Source: Drosophila pseudoobscura (lineage: Eukaryota; Arthropoda; Insecta; Diptera; Drosophilidae). Taken from it: DNA of 64,000 nucleotides. This document shows, piece after piece, positions 12,917 through 27,100 of this stretch. The stretch covers positions 4,464,001 through 4,528,000 of the forward strand of contig NC_046680.1 of NCBI RefSeq assembly GCF_009870125.1. Reading direction: 5' to 3'. Positions within the stretch are counted from its first letter, which is position 1, and each line of letters starts with the position of its first letter. Below the pieces are notes generated by a model. That model saw only the letters and a program-made list of their open reading frames with translations, was not told the DNA's origin and ran no database searches. Both the position numbers and the translations under genes were made by a program.

Positions 12917-14183
12917 GAGTAAGCGGCAGATGCCTGCCAGCAACATTGGGTATAGACGTAGCCCGCTTCTGTAAAAGCTACTCTAGTGACTAACTAATAG
13001 AAGGTACTAGCTGAGACACAGATATCTTGTTTTCTAACTTCAAAAGCAAACTAACCACAGGCAAATCAAATAGCAAACAAAACACACTAAGCGTAATGTT
13101 AAAATCACTCAATCCCACACAACTACTACACTTGAGCTACGTTTTAATTAAAGAACAAACAGATGCAAAATACCAAACGAGAGAATCGAAAAATAAACCA
13201 AAACAGATAACATATAGCATTCGTATGTGTATGTGTAAATGTGTCGTGTCGTGCGTGATTTCTAAATTTTATAAACTTTAACGAGACACATATGTATACC
13301 TAAATGTTTTTTATGTATATTTTTTGTGTACTATATTAAAATTAGTTTGCAAGTTATCTTTGTGTAAGGACAGATCAGACGCATAGTTATACACCGGTGG
13401 GGTCTAGGTCGTGCCGGACAAAATTCTGTGTAATATATAGACAAACTGAAAATATGTGAACTTCTCTCATTGTGATTTGTTTTCAGCGAGCCATCCAGTC
13501 GCTGCCCTGCAACGCCGCGCCACGCCCCATTTTGCAATGGGTGTCTGCCCCTGCCCTGCCCCATCTACATACATACCTACATAATTATGTGCATATTTTT
13601 ATATTTCCTTCTCAACGCATTTGCTTTGTTCCGACATTTTATTGTGCAATTGGTTCCACTTTACACCCGTGTCACTTTATTCATAAGCTAAAACGAAAAG
13701 AAAAACGAACCGAGCGACAACAGAAAATGCTAAAACTTGTGCGCTGAAAGGGAGTTATTTAAACGATATAGATACATCAAAATGGGATGAACGTGAACGT
13801 AAACGTAAACGCTGCGATTCAATGATCAATTTAGTATTCTACGAGGTTTAAATATACATACATATATTAAATTAAAGACAAACACAAGATTTAAACGAAC
13901 TATACAACCGTAAACGTAAATCAAATTATTTATAATATTTGTATTTGCCCAAAAGCCCTTCCCATGCGGAATAATGAATATATACATACATAATAAATAT
14001 TTAAAAACCACATCAAATCCGGTCTTTACCTTGGCCTGAATCTCGAGAGCAGAACCCATTAATGCATTAAGTACTCAAACGATCTCGTTTCAAAAATTGT
14101 ATGTATGTATTTTCGTTAATATGGATCATTAGATAATTGTTTATTTCTTGTAAATATTTTATAATTGTAATTTACTTATGTGT

Positions 14184-14231
<48 letters not shown>

Positions 14232-15334
14232 TGTGTGTGAGTATGTACATATTTTCTAGAGTTCGAAAACAACAATAACTACGCTACAGTATAGGTCCTG
14301 GTCTGCCTTTTACTCTCTAACGTGTGAAGTGTGCCTAGGTTTGAACAAAACTAGCTAGCTTTCAGTGTGCTTCTCGGGTGAGTTTTCTTTTTATCTCCAT
14401 ATCTATAAATATGTATTTTTCAATAATACTTGAACTCTATATTCATCTGCATTTCCAAGCAAGACCTTCCCTTCTCGACTCCACTCGTTTGTGTTGTGTT
14501 GAGCTTTATAATTTTGCAAACATTCAATAATGGTATTCTATCCTAATGGTAGAAAAACGTTTCCTTACTGCAAGAGCGGGTATTCGGACCTATTTGCTCC
14601 TTTGCTGAAATCTTTTTGGAGCCGTGCAATAGATGTGTGTGTGTACTGTTTATTCTTGATTGACTTCAAGATTGAATGTTAGTTTAAAGACAAATGCGGC
14701 CAAGGACTCGAAAGATCGATCGAAAAATGGTCGCTTGTCCTTTGTTATTGCATACGTTCCTTATGTATAGATTGGTTGTTGTTTATTGAGTGTTCCTTTA
14801 CGGTGTTCGTACGAAAATTAAGGCCATTAAATCTAGGCAATATGTAGGTATATTTTTCAGTTTTACCTTTATAAAGAAGACAATTGAGGGGGACCCGTTT
14901 GCACCTGGCAGTGATGCACTGCATTGATATTGATTGAAAATTGAACATTTTGTCTAGATGAGGATTACAACTTGCTGATTAGTAGTTGCCCTAGTGCAGC
15001 TAAAGATTTATGTATATATAAGGTGTATATATCTATATAGTATGTACGCAAGGTATGGTATGGTGTATAGCTATAACTATTTCTCAAGTCAATTATTGGG
15101 CTTACATGCTAGACAATCTTATCGAATAGGCTTAGTTTCAGTTACAATTCTGCTCGGATTTTATGGCTGCAAGACCATTTGACATAAGAAACTCGATAAC
15201 ATTTAATGCTAATGCTTTTTTTTTAGGCTACAGCTTATCAGATTTGAAGTACCTTCTCAGCAGTCCAGGTCCAGGCCCAGGTCTAGGTTCAGTTCCAGGT
15301 CCAGTCCGCCTTCGGTTCATGTCTATTTATGAAT
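12917..15334. other. Rab2 3' UTR and CG3409 3' region
   Basis: AT-rich, no credible coding frame. Several AATAAA hexamers (for example near 13191 and 13991) would allow a long, multi-site Rab2 3' UTR. The convergent CG3409 3' UTR occupies the right part. Contains the TG repeat listed separately. Confidence 0.5.
14186..14230. repeat. (TG)n microsatellite
   Basis: About 22 uninterrupted TG units, then a TC interruption and a few more. It lies in the presumed 3' UTR or spacer between Rab2 and CG3409. Confidence 0.95.
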
Positions 15335-18300
15335 CTAGTGTAAAAGTTGAGCTTTTTTAGTCTCTGAGACATCACTATCACTCTCCTTAGGTGCTTTCTT
15401 CTCGCAGAACTCGATCATATACGAGCAGACGCCGGAGAGTGCTATAAATATGCCCGCATAGTAGAAGGAGTCGTCCCATCTGTGGCGGCGGCAATGGAAT
15501 GCAAATTGGACAAATTAAACAAATAAGTCGAGGATTCATTTTTCACAAATTCATTCGACTACATACCTTCCCACGGACTCGTATATGAGACCTGCTATTG
15601 GGGGGCCTGCGATCATGCCCACACCCTGCACCAGCAGCACCAGACCGTACGCACACGTGAAATCGTCCAAATCCACAATACTGACCAGTATACTGGGCGT
15701 AAACGAAAACGAGCTGGCGAACGTAAAGCCGAAGATTACGCACATTGCCATCAGTCCATTGTAGCTGGTCATTAGCATGGGCATGCAGAACACAGAGGCT
15801 CCGCACACTGTCAGTGAAGAAATGTAGAATGATTAAGAAAGGACCAACACTCTTGATCCCTGAATCGAAGCAGCTCCAACTTACCCAGCATGCAGAGGGA
15901 GTAGCATATGTTGATGTTCATCCAGGGCTGGTCGCCCACATAGCCCAGTCCTATCATGCCCACCGTTTGCGCGATGCCAACTGCCGATATCAGAACGGCA
16001 CTTACATTCACCTCGTAGTTATATTGCTTCATGTAGTCCGGTAGATACAGATAGGGTATAATGAACCTGCGGAACGTGCCCAGAGTGGAGATTAGATGGG
16101 TGCCTTTATTCGTTATCAGAAAAAGGTTTGGTTCGGTCTGAATCGATTCAAACCAGTCTCCTTATCGAGATCCTACATTTGGAGCACTCTGAATATGGAG
16201 TAGGGTAAACCACGATTATGCATCGAATACAGCGGAGGGCAGGCCAGTCCAGCAACAAGCTCGAGTCGAGTAGCAATGCACACGACATGCATGTTGTTTC
16301 TTGTACTATTCTTTACCCGAACATCTGAGCAGAAACGCGCCCACCGCTGATCTAATCGATAATGTTGATCACACCATTCATATTTCATTGAAGCATTTTC
16401 AGCTCTGGGGTTAACAAAAGCATTGTATAACAACAACAATTTGAACAGCTGCCAAAAAGTGTTTGCGACATCTGCTGGCAACTGTACAATTATGGCGGCG
16501 CGCATTCATCTGAGTATTAATTTTAGCATTTTCCTTTAGGTTTTCCTTCGCGCTGTGCGCACATCCGAGGCCTTCGCTGATCAGTAACCAGTAGCCTCGG
16601 AGTGCACGTAGGTGCATGGGTACTCACCAAATGAACAGAAACAGTGTCGAGAGGTTGAACAGGGCGAACTTCAGGTCGAGAAACATTGAGAAATCAAAAA
16701 TGGACTTCATCGTGTCCACAAAGCTTTCGTACCAGGTCTGTGGAAAGGGAATAAAGGAGCAGAAGAAGAGCCAGATTTTCTTTAGGGTTTTCCTTTTGTT
16801 AATCGAATGTAGGCAACACGGAAGCCCAAATGGTCACCTTATCAGGCGTAATACGATATTTATACAGTCCAATTATGTACGTAGTACAAATGTAGAGAGA
16901 GTGAGCGCTGATAACTCAATAAGCAGTTGAGCAGCTGAGCAACTGAGCAGCTGGGGCTGTTGTCAAGCCAAGACCCGCCTGATAAGGGAGACCCAGGGAG
17001 GGAGGCATCTACTACATCTACTTACATCTTCTTCTTCCTTGGCGATGGTGGTCATCGAGTTGCGGTAGATGTTGGGGCAGGAGGAGGCCCGCAGCCGGTA
17101 CCGGTGCGTGTTGAGCATGGCGCCGCGGTAGTGTATGGAGTTGCGGTGGATCCGCATGTCCTTGAGGAAGTTGGAGTTGCGTATCGAAATGTTTCGGCGC
17201 AGATTCGAGCGGTGCTGGCTGGGCTTCTTCGACCTGGACAGCCGGCGGATGCCCGTGATGCTGTCGAGGCGAGCGCGGCGCAGAGCCACCTCACTGTTGG
17301 CCGTTGGCTGTTCGCGATCCGGCATGGCTATCACAGTGGGGCCGGGGCGGCGGCCGTGATCCAGGAGGGCGAATGTCTCGTCCTTGTAGTAGCAGTGCAT
17401 ATCCTCGCTGAGGATGTCCACCGAGTTGTGGCGCAGACCATTCACCTTCAGGTTGGAGATCGACGGCGTCGTGTGCTTGGCCATGAAGAGATTTTCGTTG
17501 AGCGAGTACCGGGAGCTGGCGTGCTTCTGGGTGAGGTATCCCTCGTCCGAGGATCGTATCGACCCGACGGGGCTCGAGCGCTTCTCCGACGGCGACAGGG
17601 TCTCGATGGAGGCCAGATAGCTTTTCTTGGCCGCTTCCATGGCCTCCTGTGCTATTCCGCCCATGAGTGTATCGTCCGGCGAGCCAATGATGGCCGTCGA
17701 CGGAGGATATCCCCCCGCTCCCGACGACATGGACAGCAGATTCTCCCGCGACGGAGCTTCCACCCCCTCCTTGTGCCTGAGGGAACGCCGACTCAGGCTC
17801 TTCACCTCACAGATGCTGTCCAGCTCCTGGATGCTCAGGAAAGTCGGCAGAAAGATCTCGCTGCGATAGCGTTTGAGGCCCGTGTCCAGGGGATCGTCGA
17901 TTTGCTGGTTGGCCTCCGTGTTGTTCTTCGTCACAAGGCTGTCCAGGACAGCCTCCTTGGTGATGCCCGTGTCCAGCAGCTTCTTGATCTCCTCCAGGCA
18001 TACGCTCGAGTTGGAGAAGGTGGTCACGCTTTGCGAGCGGCTCTCCAGGCGGTTCTCCTCTATCAGCCAGTCGGGGTCCCGCATCAGGGCGCCGCAGACA
18101 CAGGCGTTCAGCATGGTGCCCCCCAGGATGAGGGTGGCTCCGCGCCACCCGTACGACTCGATGAGGTACGAGGTGAGGCGGGCGTACACAAAGGTGCCAA
18201 TGCCCGTTCCCGAGGCTCCGATGCCGGTGGCAAAGGTCCGCTTCTTGTCGAACCAGAAGGCAATGGACACCACGGCGGTGACGTAGCCGATGCCCAGTCC

Positions 18301-19017
18301 CAGGCCCGAAATAATCCCAAACGTCACCATCAGCATCTCGATGGAGTTGCAGAAGGAGGACATGGCGAACCCCACGGCGGACACCAGCCCCCCAATGATG
18401 GTCATCTTGCGGCACCCGTACTTGTCCACCAGATTCGACCAGATGGGCCCCATTAGCAGCGGAACGGAGAAAAACAGCGACGAGATCCAGGCCGTCTTCG
18501 AGGTGGACTGCCCGAAGTACTCGAGCAGTTCCGCGTTGATCAGGCCAAAGGAGAAGGACAGTCCATCCGCTATGAGGGAGACCACCAGGGAGGCGAACAC
18601 TACCACCCAGCCGTAGCCTCCGTCGGGCATCTTCGGGGCCTTCTTCTCCGTCGAGCCGGAGTCTATCGAGTCGCCCGACTCGTTCGATATCAGCCGCTTG
18701 CGCTTCTTAACCTGGCTACTGTTCATCAGGCAGGTGAGGTTTCCCTCGCCGTCGATCGCTATGATGCTGGTCCGCACCACGCGGCTGTGCCCGGCCCCAT
18801 CGGCCAGCTCCTCCGCCGACAGATTGCAGAACGTCACCTCCGGGAACAGGTCGTGCTTGATGGCACGGTTCAGGGGAGTGTTGGCCGGGGCCGGTACCGG
18901 GCTCTCGGGCAGTGCCTGATAGGCCCCCCCATTCTGCTGGCTGTTGTTGTTGGCCGCCTCCGCGCTGTTGTTGTTCGAGACGTTGGACACGCTGGAGGCC
19001 GTTGTGGGCTTGGCCAT
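15335..19017 (-). CDS. CG3409: Monocarboxylate-transporter-like MFS protein
   Basis: Twelve-helix major facilitator of the SLC16 (proton-coupled monocarboxylate transporter) family, plasma membrane; the substrate cannot be read from sequence. Five exons, 19017-17026, 16737-16628, 16066-15885, 15807-15567 and 15479-15335, give 889 residues. The SLC16 signature PDGGYGWVVVFASL begins near residue 131, after a long Ser/Asn-rich cytosolic N-terminus. The loop motif SNLVDKYGCRKM and helices 2-6 follow. A cytosolic loop of over 300 residues, rich in Ser/Arg, is all within exon 1 and separates the two six-helix halves; helices 7-12 are in the four small exons. The C-terminal tail is short and charged (EKKAPKESDSDVSE). 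SLC16 members are usually near 450-500 residues, so this is long mainly through its N-terminus and central loop. The gene name is from recalled synteny. Confidence 0.9.
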
Positions 19018-20042
19018 GATTGGGCCTTGATAAGTGCTAAGTGCTAAGTGTTTTTGTTTTGCTTTTGGGTTTTGGATTAACTGGTTGCCGTTCTAAGAAG
19101 GCTGGCTCTGGCGGCCACAATAGAAAATATCTGTAAAAATGTTGCACTTTCTAGACAGAGCAATTATTGGATTTGAACACGGTTTTAATTGCATTGGATT
19201 TCAGCATAGATTTTTTCAGTTGAGTTTTCCTTTCCTTCGGTTTTCTTTCAGTGCGTGGTGCTGTTGGGTTGGGGAACAGTAAACGGTAACAGCATTAATA
19301 ACTTATTTGAATATCGGGGGATTTGGTATCGCTATGCTATGCTCTTTTGTCCCCCCACCTAATGTGTTTTCCCACCTTCCATTCCTTCGAGGGATCACAA
19401 TATTTATAATGGCTAAAATGGTAGCAACAACAAGAACTACTCGTGGTAGGTGAATACATTTCGCTTATAAAATCGCGCGCAAACTGGCATTTGGTCGTTT
19501 GGCATTTACCCCAGACGAACGGAATCTCTCCCCAACGGATCCAATCCTATCCCATACGATAATCGCCTTCAACTTGACCTCAGAGAAAATGCTCGTATCG
19601 TAGGTGAAGACGAAAGAGAGAGCGAGATCTGCTGGCAGAGACGGCGCATTCGCCTGAGTGTGTGTGCGTGCGTCAAAAGACAACAGCTGATCGCCGAAAA
19701 TAATAATAAACACAACGACAAAAATAATAATATGTATTTTCAATTCAATTTGTGGGCTTTTGTGGGTTTGCTTGAGTGCCAGTCAGTTGGTGGCTAATTT
19801 TAGACGGACGTACTCGTTATGCACATAGAATACAGAGTGTGTCCCCCATCCCACAGCGATGGTCGGACGGAAATTGACAGGAAAGCTATTAGTGACTCCT
19901 CTCTAGCTGGCTTCGAAGAGACTTTCCTTTAGGGTTCCCATTCTTACCTTTTGTCCTGCAAAGCCACTCGCAAAGAATGCTCAGCCCCGCGGGCAACAGG
20001 AGAACCGAGAAGCGTATAACAGATACAACAGAACGCTACACT
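19018..20042 (-). other. CG3409 5' leader and upstream DNA
   Basis: On minus, the sequence before the CG3409 ATG has an acceptor-like TTTTTACAG ending at 19131, so the ATG probably lies in the second or later exon. No other gene is seen. Confidence 0.4.
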
Positions 20043-20582
20043 TTAGTATTTCCCGGAGATTTTCACTGGCACTAGATCCTTTTCCACACTGCGAGCACGG
20101 GTATCACTGCCGCCGATTAGTTCACCATAATTGCACAGATCTTCAGTTATATTCAGCTCGCTGAGGGTGTAGCGACTGCGATTCAAGGGTTTATTGAGGG
20201 CGGCGGTTCGGTGGAGGATTCTTAGGCGCGGATCGCGGGGTATGTAGTGGAGAAACACTTTGTTCGATTTGCTGCTGTTGTTGTAAGTACGGGGATTGCT
20301 GTTCTGGCTCTTGTCGCACGACTTCGACGCTGTGGCTCCTCCTGCTGCTGCTGCGGCAGATGTCGTTTTGCTGGCACGATAAAATGACTTGAACCGAATG
20401 TCATTCATTAAGAACGTTAGGGGGTTTATCACAGGCCAACGGAGAATATATTGAACAATGACTGATGGCAACTGTGGCACGTTGCGGTTGCTCCCGATGC
20501 TGATGCTGGTGCTGTCGCTGTTGCTGTTGCTGTTGCGGCAGTTGTCGCTGCCAGTAAACGGTTTATGCCTTGGCACCCTCAT
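20043..20582 (-). CDS. Hypothetical 179-residue open frame
   Basis: I do not recognise this protein. The frame opens at MRVPRHKPF in a reasonable start context (CCGCATG), 24 bases downstream of a good splice acceptor (tract ending TTTCCCCCAACAG at 20607). An in-frame stop between acceptor and ATG means this ATG would be the true start. The N-terminal half is low complexity (Asn/Ser, then a five-Ala run), which is common in accidental frames over triplet repeats. The C-terminal half (PRDPRLRILHRTAALN, then SELNITEDLCNYGEL) is of ordinary complexity. It could equally be 5' leader of CG3409, which starts 1 kb downstream on the same strand. Confidence 0.3.
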   Translation of the reverse strand: MRVPRHKPFTGSDNCRNSNSNSDSTSISIGSNRNVPQLPSVIVQYILRWPVINPLTFLMNDIRFKSFYRASKTTSAAAAAGGATASKSCDKSQNSNPRTYNNSSKSNKVFLHYIPRDPRLRILHRTAALNKPLNRSRYTLSELNITEDLCNYGELIGGSDTRARSVEKDLVPVKISGKY

Positions 20583-23500
20583 GCGGTACGGTAACTACAG
20601 TTTCTGTTGGGGGAAACCAAACAACGCTTTTTGGTGCCAATGAAACAAACAAAAAATAAGAAAAACAAGGGGAATGCGTATGAATGACGCTCTAGTGTTC
20701 CTTCTGATGCTGATGCTGCTGCTGCTGCTGCTGCTGCTCCTGTGGCAGGTGGGTGCACGTGCCTCTCCTGCACTGCTCCACTCCTCTCGGGCCACGTGGG
20801 GGGTTTAACGCGTGTCAAGTGCGCGGCGCACAGTGCGGCGGCGGACGGGCGAACATATCGACGGCGGTTCTCTCAGTGCTGGATGGCTGGATGCGGCTTA
20901 CGCGGCGTATGATGAGTAATGTCCAAAATATTATGTAAGTGAGTCGCTGCTGGTGCTGCTTCTCCTGTTTCTTCCGTTTCTTCTGTTCCTCGTTAACGCG
21001 TGATGATGACAGATGGTCTCTGCTCTCGATTAGCAGCCTTCAATGCTGGTGCTGCAAGGAGAGGGAACACAGAGTTAGTCGAGACTCGAGACTCGTCCGA
21101 TAAATGACTTAAATCGGAGCTCAGGGAGCACAAAGCTTAAACATAGTATCGCATCGCTTTCAATAGGAGAGCAATAAGCGAGAACGACATAATAGATTTC
21201 CACAAATGGCGCCGCATCATCATCCTCACAAATCACCACGAAAAATACATTTACATGTATAGTACTCTCGTCTTATAAAGCAATCTCCAACTCGTGAATT
21301 GCCAAACAATGCAAAATACATGTCTCGAGTATTCCATTAATTTTGACACATGACAGCGACAAATTCCCGAGGCGGCCCCAGCCACGGATGATGCTCTGAG
21401 AGATATGAAAGTACCTTGGAAACGCCTCACATACGTATAGCCTATGTATCGGGTAGAAGCTTTACACCTTACCGTTTCTTCGATGAATATAGTACTTGCC
21501 TATCCCACGTTTCTATGGTAAAAATGTTTCAAACCGATTTAAAATTTAGTTTTGGGGAATAATATACGTAGCATACTTTGCTTTAATTTCCATCTCTGGA
21601 AATTCGAGCAGAATTTTCCATTTAGTCGGCATAATTTAGATTGAATTTTCAGTGCACTTCACTTCCTGTAGAACATCCCGCCACCAAATGGTATTTGCTT
21701 GAACGATTAGACACAGTTCTGCAGCCATTCATTGCATTGGCTATTGCACATTGACCAACTTAATGGGGCCGCTTTGCGGACTGCCAAGTTCAACGCTCGA
21801 TAGGGGAGAGTGATTAAAATACCCGTCCAACAGCCAAGTACAGACCGCAGAAGAGCGGAGCAGACGGGACGGGACGAGAAGTAACGTAAACAGAAACGGC
21901 GTGTTTTTTGATTGCCGAGATTTTCTGTGCTAAAAATGCGGACCGTCCGATTTCCGACTTTGGCGAGACATCGAAACGATCCCTTATCGGAAATCAAATT
22001 CGTATCACTAGTATACGCTGCAATCGTATAACTACACTCGGCGAAAACACGACACAGTACAAGGAAACATTCAAATTAACAATTCGGTTTTTACCAACAA
22101 GCATACATAGCAAATATTTTCATAGTCAAGATGTGTTTCTTTTCACAATATCCACTCTTGGAGCAAACCTACGGGATTTTAGGGGCTTTTTCTCTCGGTG
22201 TACGAGCACATCTGTGTGTTTTTGGCAGAACTATTGGGGGGATAGGTATAAGTACCAGTGTACTATTTGATGGCCAAGAGTGCCTGCCGATGGCCTATCT
22301 TTACAATATAATTGACAGAAAGTGGTATTATATTGTGAAACGCGATAAGCCAGGAGATGTGATAAGGTTAGAGCTATTCGGGGAGGAGAATCAGCCGTGT
22401 CTAGCTGATTTTACAATTATACACATATATTATCCTCAACGATACGGTCATACGGTCTCGTGATCTCCCCTCTTGGTTTCAGGATCCCTCCAGCTTCGAT
22501 GCGACACATTTACTTTCTACAACTTACATTTTCCGCTAAAAACAATCACAGTTAATTCAACATTTTGCACATTTCCAGCATAGCCTTCTGCGTTGGCGCC
22601 TGCTCGTATGCCACACTTTCGAAATGCACTTGCTTTTGACGGAGCACTTTCACTTTGTAGAGCAAATCATGCTTGAAACTCAAGACCCACATCTTGTTTA
22701 GTTAATATCAACACACACAACACAACGAGAGGCCAAGCCAAGACAAAGAAAATACAAATAAAAACTTGTATGTTACGATGATGATGATGATGCTGATGAT
22801 GCCTCCAACAAAAACAACAACAACAACAAGCACATTTCTTGAGCGGTATGGTCTGCGTTTCTGTAAAGTTTCAATGTTTTCCCCGACTCGGAGTCGGAGT
22901 CGTAATCGGAATTGGGATTGGAATTGGAATTGGACCCGGGATTGACCGTCGTGTCGTCGTCGTCGTCCGAACGACTGAACAGAAGTGGACCTGAGACGGG
23001 CACAAAGCACTACAGCAGAACGGATTGGAACGGAATGACATGGAACGAAACGGCGACAAGGCTGCCGAGTGTCTGTAATCGCGGCAATCGTTCGCCTTAA
23101 TCTAATAAATTTCTTATCAAAGCGCGTCGCTGCTTATAGTATTTAGCATTTTTTCTCTATATGTATATACATACATCTGTGCAGTTACAGTTGTGCACAT
23201 ACATATGTACATACACATGTGTGAATTTGGGTACACATAAGCACGCGTTGGCGTCGCGTCTGTCAACTTGCCAGCCTTTTGTGACGCGCTCCCTTCGGTT
23301 CTCTCTTTTGGCATGGGCTTGTCGTAGATTCTGTGCGTAGATCTGCGTATGTATGTATGTGTCTGTGCAAGCATACAAATGTATGTACATATGTATGCAT
23401 CCAAATCAAGCCAATCATGCGGCTGAGTGTAATTGGTTTTCTAGTTAGACAAGCAGAGAAGAGAATAGTGTCCGGCGGCAACCTTGAGGAAAGATACATA

Positions 23501-24070
23501 TGTACATATTTGTGTATTGGTGAACTTTGATCATCCCCAATTAATTTGTGGGAACCCAATATTGGCCAAATCTATTCAACAACTAATTAATCGTAATCCC
23601 AAAATGTATAAGAAATAGGATTTTACAAGGCACTGGAAGTATCACTTGAATTCTTGAATAGTTAAATTTTGTTCTCTTCTAAGTGGAATCCGCCAATCCG
23701 TATAATCTTCGTACTCGAATTGTTTTATGCAATTTAAAGATAAAGCTCCAAAAACTTCCCACATCGTAAGGGAGGGGTCATAAATTCTAGCAAGTCGTTA
23801 ATTGTGAGATAATTTTAGAGCCAAAAGTTTTTGGCGATAACTTTTATACCCCGCCAATTATGATAATGAATTCTTTGTTGGCGGACGTTTAGTTTTTAGT
23901 TTGATGCTGACCTAGGCCAGCTAATGGGCTAATGTGGGTTTTCCGTCTGATTACTATATGAGGGGTTCTATAACTTAAGTTTAGGCCGGGGAAATCATGA
24001 AGGAAATGGCGCATTACCTGTAGCTATATGTAGCTTAGGAAACTACAATTCAATTGTTTGTTTCCATCAG

Positions 24071-24108
<38 letters not shown>

Positions 24109-27100
24109 CCATCACCATCGTCACCATCATCATCATCGAAGGGAACCAAAGAAATTGATTTAATTAAGTTTGACTGGTTGCCTTCATGTTTTAATTGAAA
24201 GACTCAAGCAAATTGATTGAGCCAGCTGGAACCAGGGTCAAGCCACTCACCTTGAACGGAATTGAGTTGCTGAGTTTTCCCATGGACTACAAGCTTTCCC
24301 CAACCCAACCGCCGCCCAGCTCCGACCTTGCGAAAGTGTTTGTTTAGTTTGACAAGGAGAGCATCTGAAATGCATCATCAGGAGCCCTCGATGCAGACTC
24401 AAAGTTATCAGATGAGGAGACAGAGACAAGGAGAGATGCCGGCTCTATCCTCTTTGTCTTTTTTCCCATGCTCAATGCTCAATGATATGAGCCAAGGTAT
24501 ATTAATTTAAGGTGAGGCATACCGATTCTCCCGAGTTGGCTGATTTGATTTGATTGCCTCACCCCCCCCTCCCCCCGGCGCTCCCACGCTCGCATTGTAG
24601 GTGTCAGCTTTTAATTGAGTTGCGGTATTTACGTTTTCTTTGCGGCTGTCAATGGAAGTGTGGGTGGGTGCCGGCCACGGCCCCAAAGCCGTTTCTGTGG
24701 CACTTGCGGTCAGAGGGAAATCCATGCTTGATTCCCCACAATTGAACTTCTCAGCCCCAGGTCGAAAACTATTAATAATGGCCAAAATGTACATATATGC
24801 TGGAAATATTTTCACCATTACCATTAGTAATACTGTGGGGCTGAGAGTGCTGTGGGTCCTCCCCTTTTTCCAGCTTGACAGCTTACGTCACTGAAAACAT
24901 TGTTGACAAAGCCGAAGAAGAGAAAAGTTACGAAAAGGTGTCCGCGTGGCAAACGACGCACCATGCATACTGGCCCACCTGCGGCATCCTTTCATGTCTT
25001 TTACTGTTCAGAGGACACCGCCGAGGACTCGGGGCTGGGGACAGCAGCAGCGCCGCCGTCAACGGACGTCCACAAAAAGTTATCAAGTGCATATAAAAGC
25101 TGTAATGGCGGCTGCATTACCACCCCCCCTGCACACAACACGTGTGTGCACAAGCAACATTTACCGTTAGTAGCGCTTGTGCAAGCTAAAGGATTATTTA
25201 TGCTTTTTGCCTTAAACTTGACTAACGTTGCGGTCACAAAATGCAAAAAAGAAAACCAAAACGGGAACAGGAAAAGCGCCAGCAAACCCTTGTTTGTTTC
25301 ATATTGATTTTTTCCTCTTCTAGGATATCTCTTTTGCTGTGCACTGTGAGTGTGTGTGCTCTGTCTGTGTGAGAGGACGGCATGCATACTAAATGAGATT
25401 TACCGTTGATATTTTGTCATTTCTTTCTATTTTGAGTGTGGGTCGAGCAAAAAAAAGGAAAATAAATAACTGAAAGGCCCCTGGCGAGCATGTGGATGAT
25501 TACATTTTCCGATTTCCCTTCAGCTTGTAATTTTCTCTACCTCATGGTTAAGTTGGGCCTGCTCTCGACATTAATCTCCCTTATGCAGATTCACAAGAGG
25601 AAATTTAAAACAGTAAACTAACTAGCAACTAAGAATAGTGCACATTGTCAGAAAAGCGAATTATTGAACGAAGTCTGAGCGCAGCTCCTTTTCTTTTGTC
25701 AGCTCCTCCCCAGCCATGTTTCATCGCATTGGATGCGGTTAGCCCTGGGCACCGAAAGGAATTCACAAACAAACGAAAAAACCGGACCAAGACAAATGCC
25801 TCTGTTGTTCTCTCTCAATCTTTCCGTTGTTCTCGTTGGGTTTTGAAAAGGGCAACTTTCCGTTGGACGGAGCAGACCTCTAAAGGTCTGTGCGTGTTAG
25901 CAGCACCCCCTCAAGGCCGAAAGTATTTTTGCTTTCTAATTCCTGCTCTTGACACGGGTGCACACGTCCATGCAAAGTGCAAAAAATGCAAATTAGAAAA
26001 TCAACTAATAAACTTGACGAGCACACACACATGAACAGCACATTCACACATACATTTGTATAACGTATAACACTTTGGTGGGTAGAAGAAAATTAAGGCG
26101 GTTCTAGAAAATTCCATGAATCAGATTTGGAATTAAAATGGATGAATAATTCATCTGAGCGATGATTTCTGGCCCAGCAATAATTCAATTAGTACTTCAG
26201 CCCATTTCTCAGATTAATTAGAAGCGAGTTCGTCCCACTTTGCGATGGAACAGCAAAGGCCGGAGTATTACATTTTAAAATATAATTTGATTGCTTGATT
26301 TATGCGATGCCTGGACGCAAGCTCAAGATAGGCCACGAAGGACATTTTCCCTGGGACGTCCCGTTCAAGGTCCACGCCAAACGAGCATATGATGTAATTA
26401 TACACAAATTTTCCTCTGCGGCCAGAGGCAAGCGGCAAGTTTCCCAAAGTGAAATCTGACGCGTCGTCACACAGTCTGCGGAGGGGCTGGCGCTTGTGCG
26501 TGTTCGTTTGTTTTTGCCATGTTTTGTGGCAAACGCTAGGGCCGCTGCTCATGTGACAGCTCGGAATGAACGAATCGTTTCGTTGTGCGGCTCTTAATTG
26601 CCACTCCACTTACCCGGCAAATGTATCCGCTGGCGATAAATTCGTTTCGCTCGTTTGTTTGTGCTCGCTCTCCGTTCGCCTCCCACCCGGCTTCCATAAA
26701 CAAATCAACAAAAAACAATCGAGCACACAGCACAGTAATAATCAATTAAGAACAACTCTTGTTCGGGCTTGCATTTCCTGTTGTTCTTCGATCTAATATT
26801 CTTCAGTGGTGTTGTTGTTGCTCGCTCGAAACTCGAACTTGGAATGACGGAGAGGTTTCCTTGCCCATCTCTTCATTCTCCTTCAGTGTTTATTCCCTTC
26901 CATCTCTCGTGCCATCTCGCACTCACTCTATTTCTCGTTCTCTTCTCCCTTTCCTGCTTGGAGTTTACAGTTCCAAAGTGTCTCATCCCCTTCCCTTCTC
27001 TTCCCTTCCCTTCCCTTCCCCACCCATCCACCAACACTTTGTATTCTCACTTCTCTCCCTTGCTCTTCTGTTTTGTTTGGTTGCGTTCCCGTGACGCAAT

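Noticed and set aside
16963-17025. Last 20 codons of the continuous CG3409 frame
   Set aside because: Beyond the GTAAGT donor at 17025; read-through of an intron, since the next exons restore SLC16 helices.
16960-18456. 498-codon plus-strand open frame
   Set aside because: It is the exact antisense of CG3409 exon 1, whose minus frame has clear SLC16 motifs; the plus frame shows no family text.
22131-22463. 110-codon plus-strand frame beginning MCFFSQYPLLEQ
   Set aside because: No recognisable family, no splice signals and unusual composition; considered chance.
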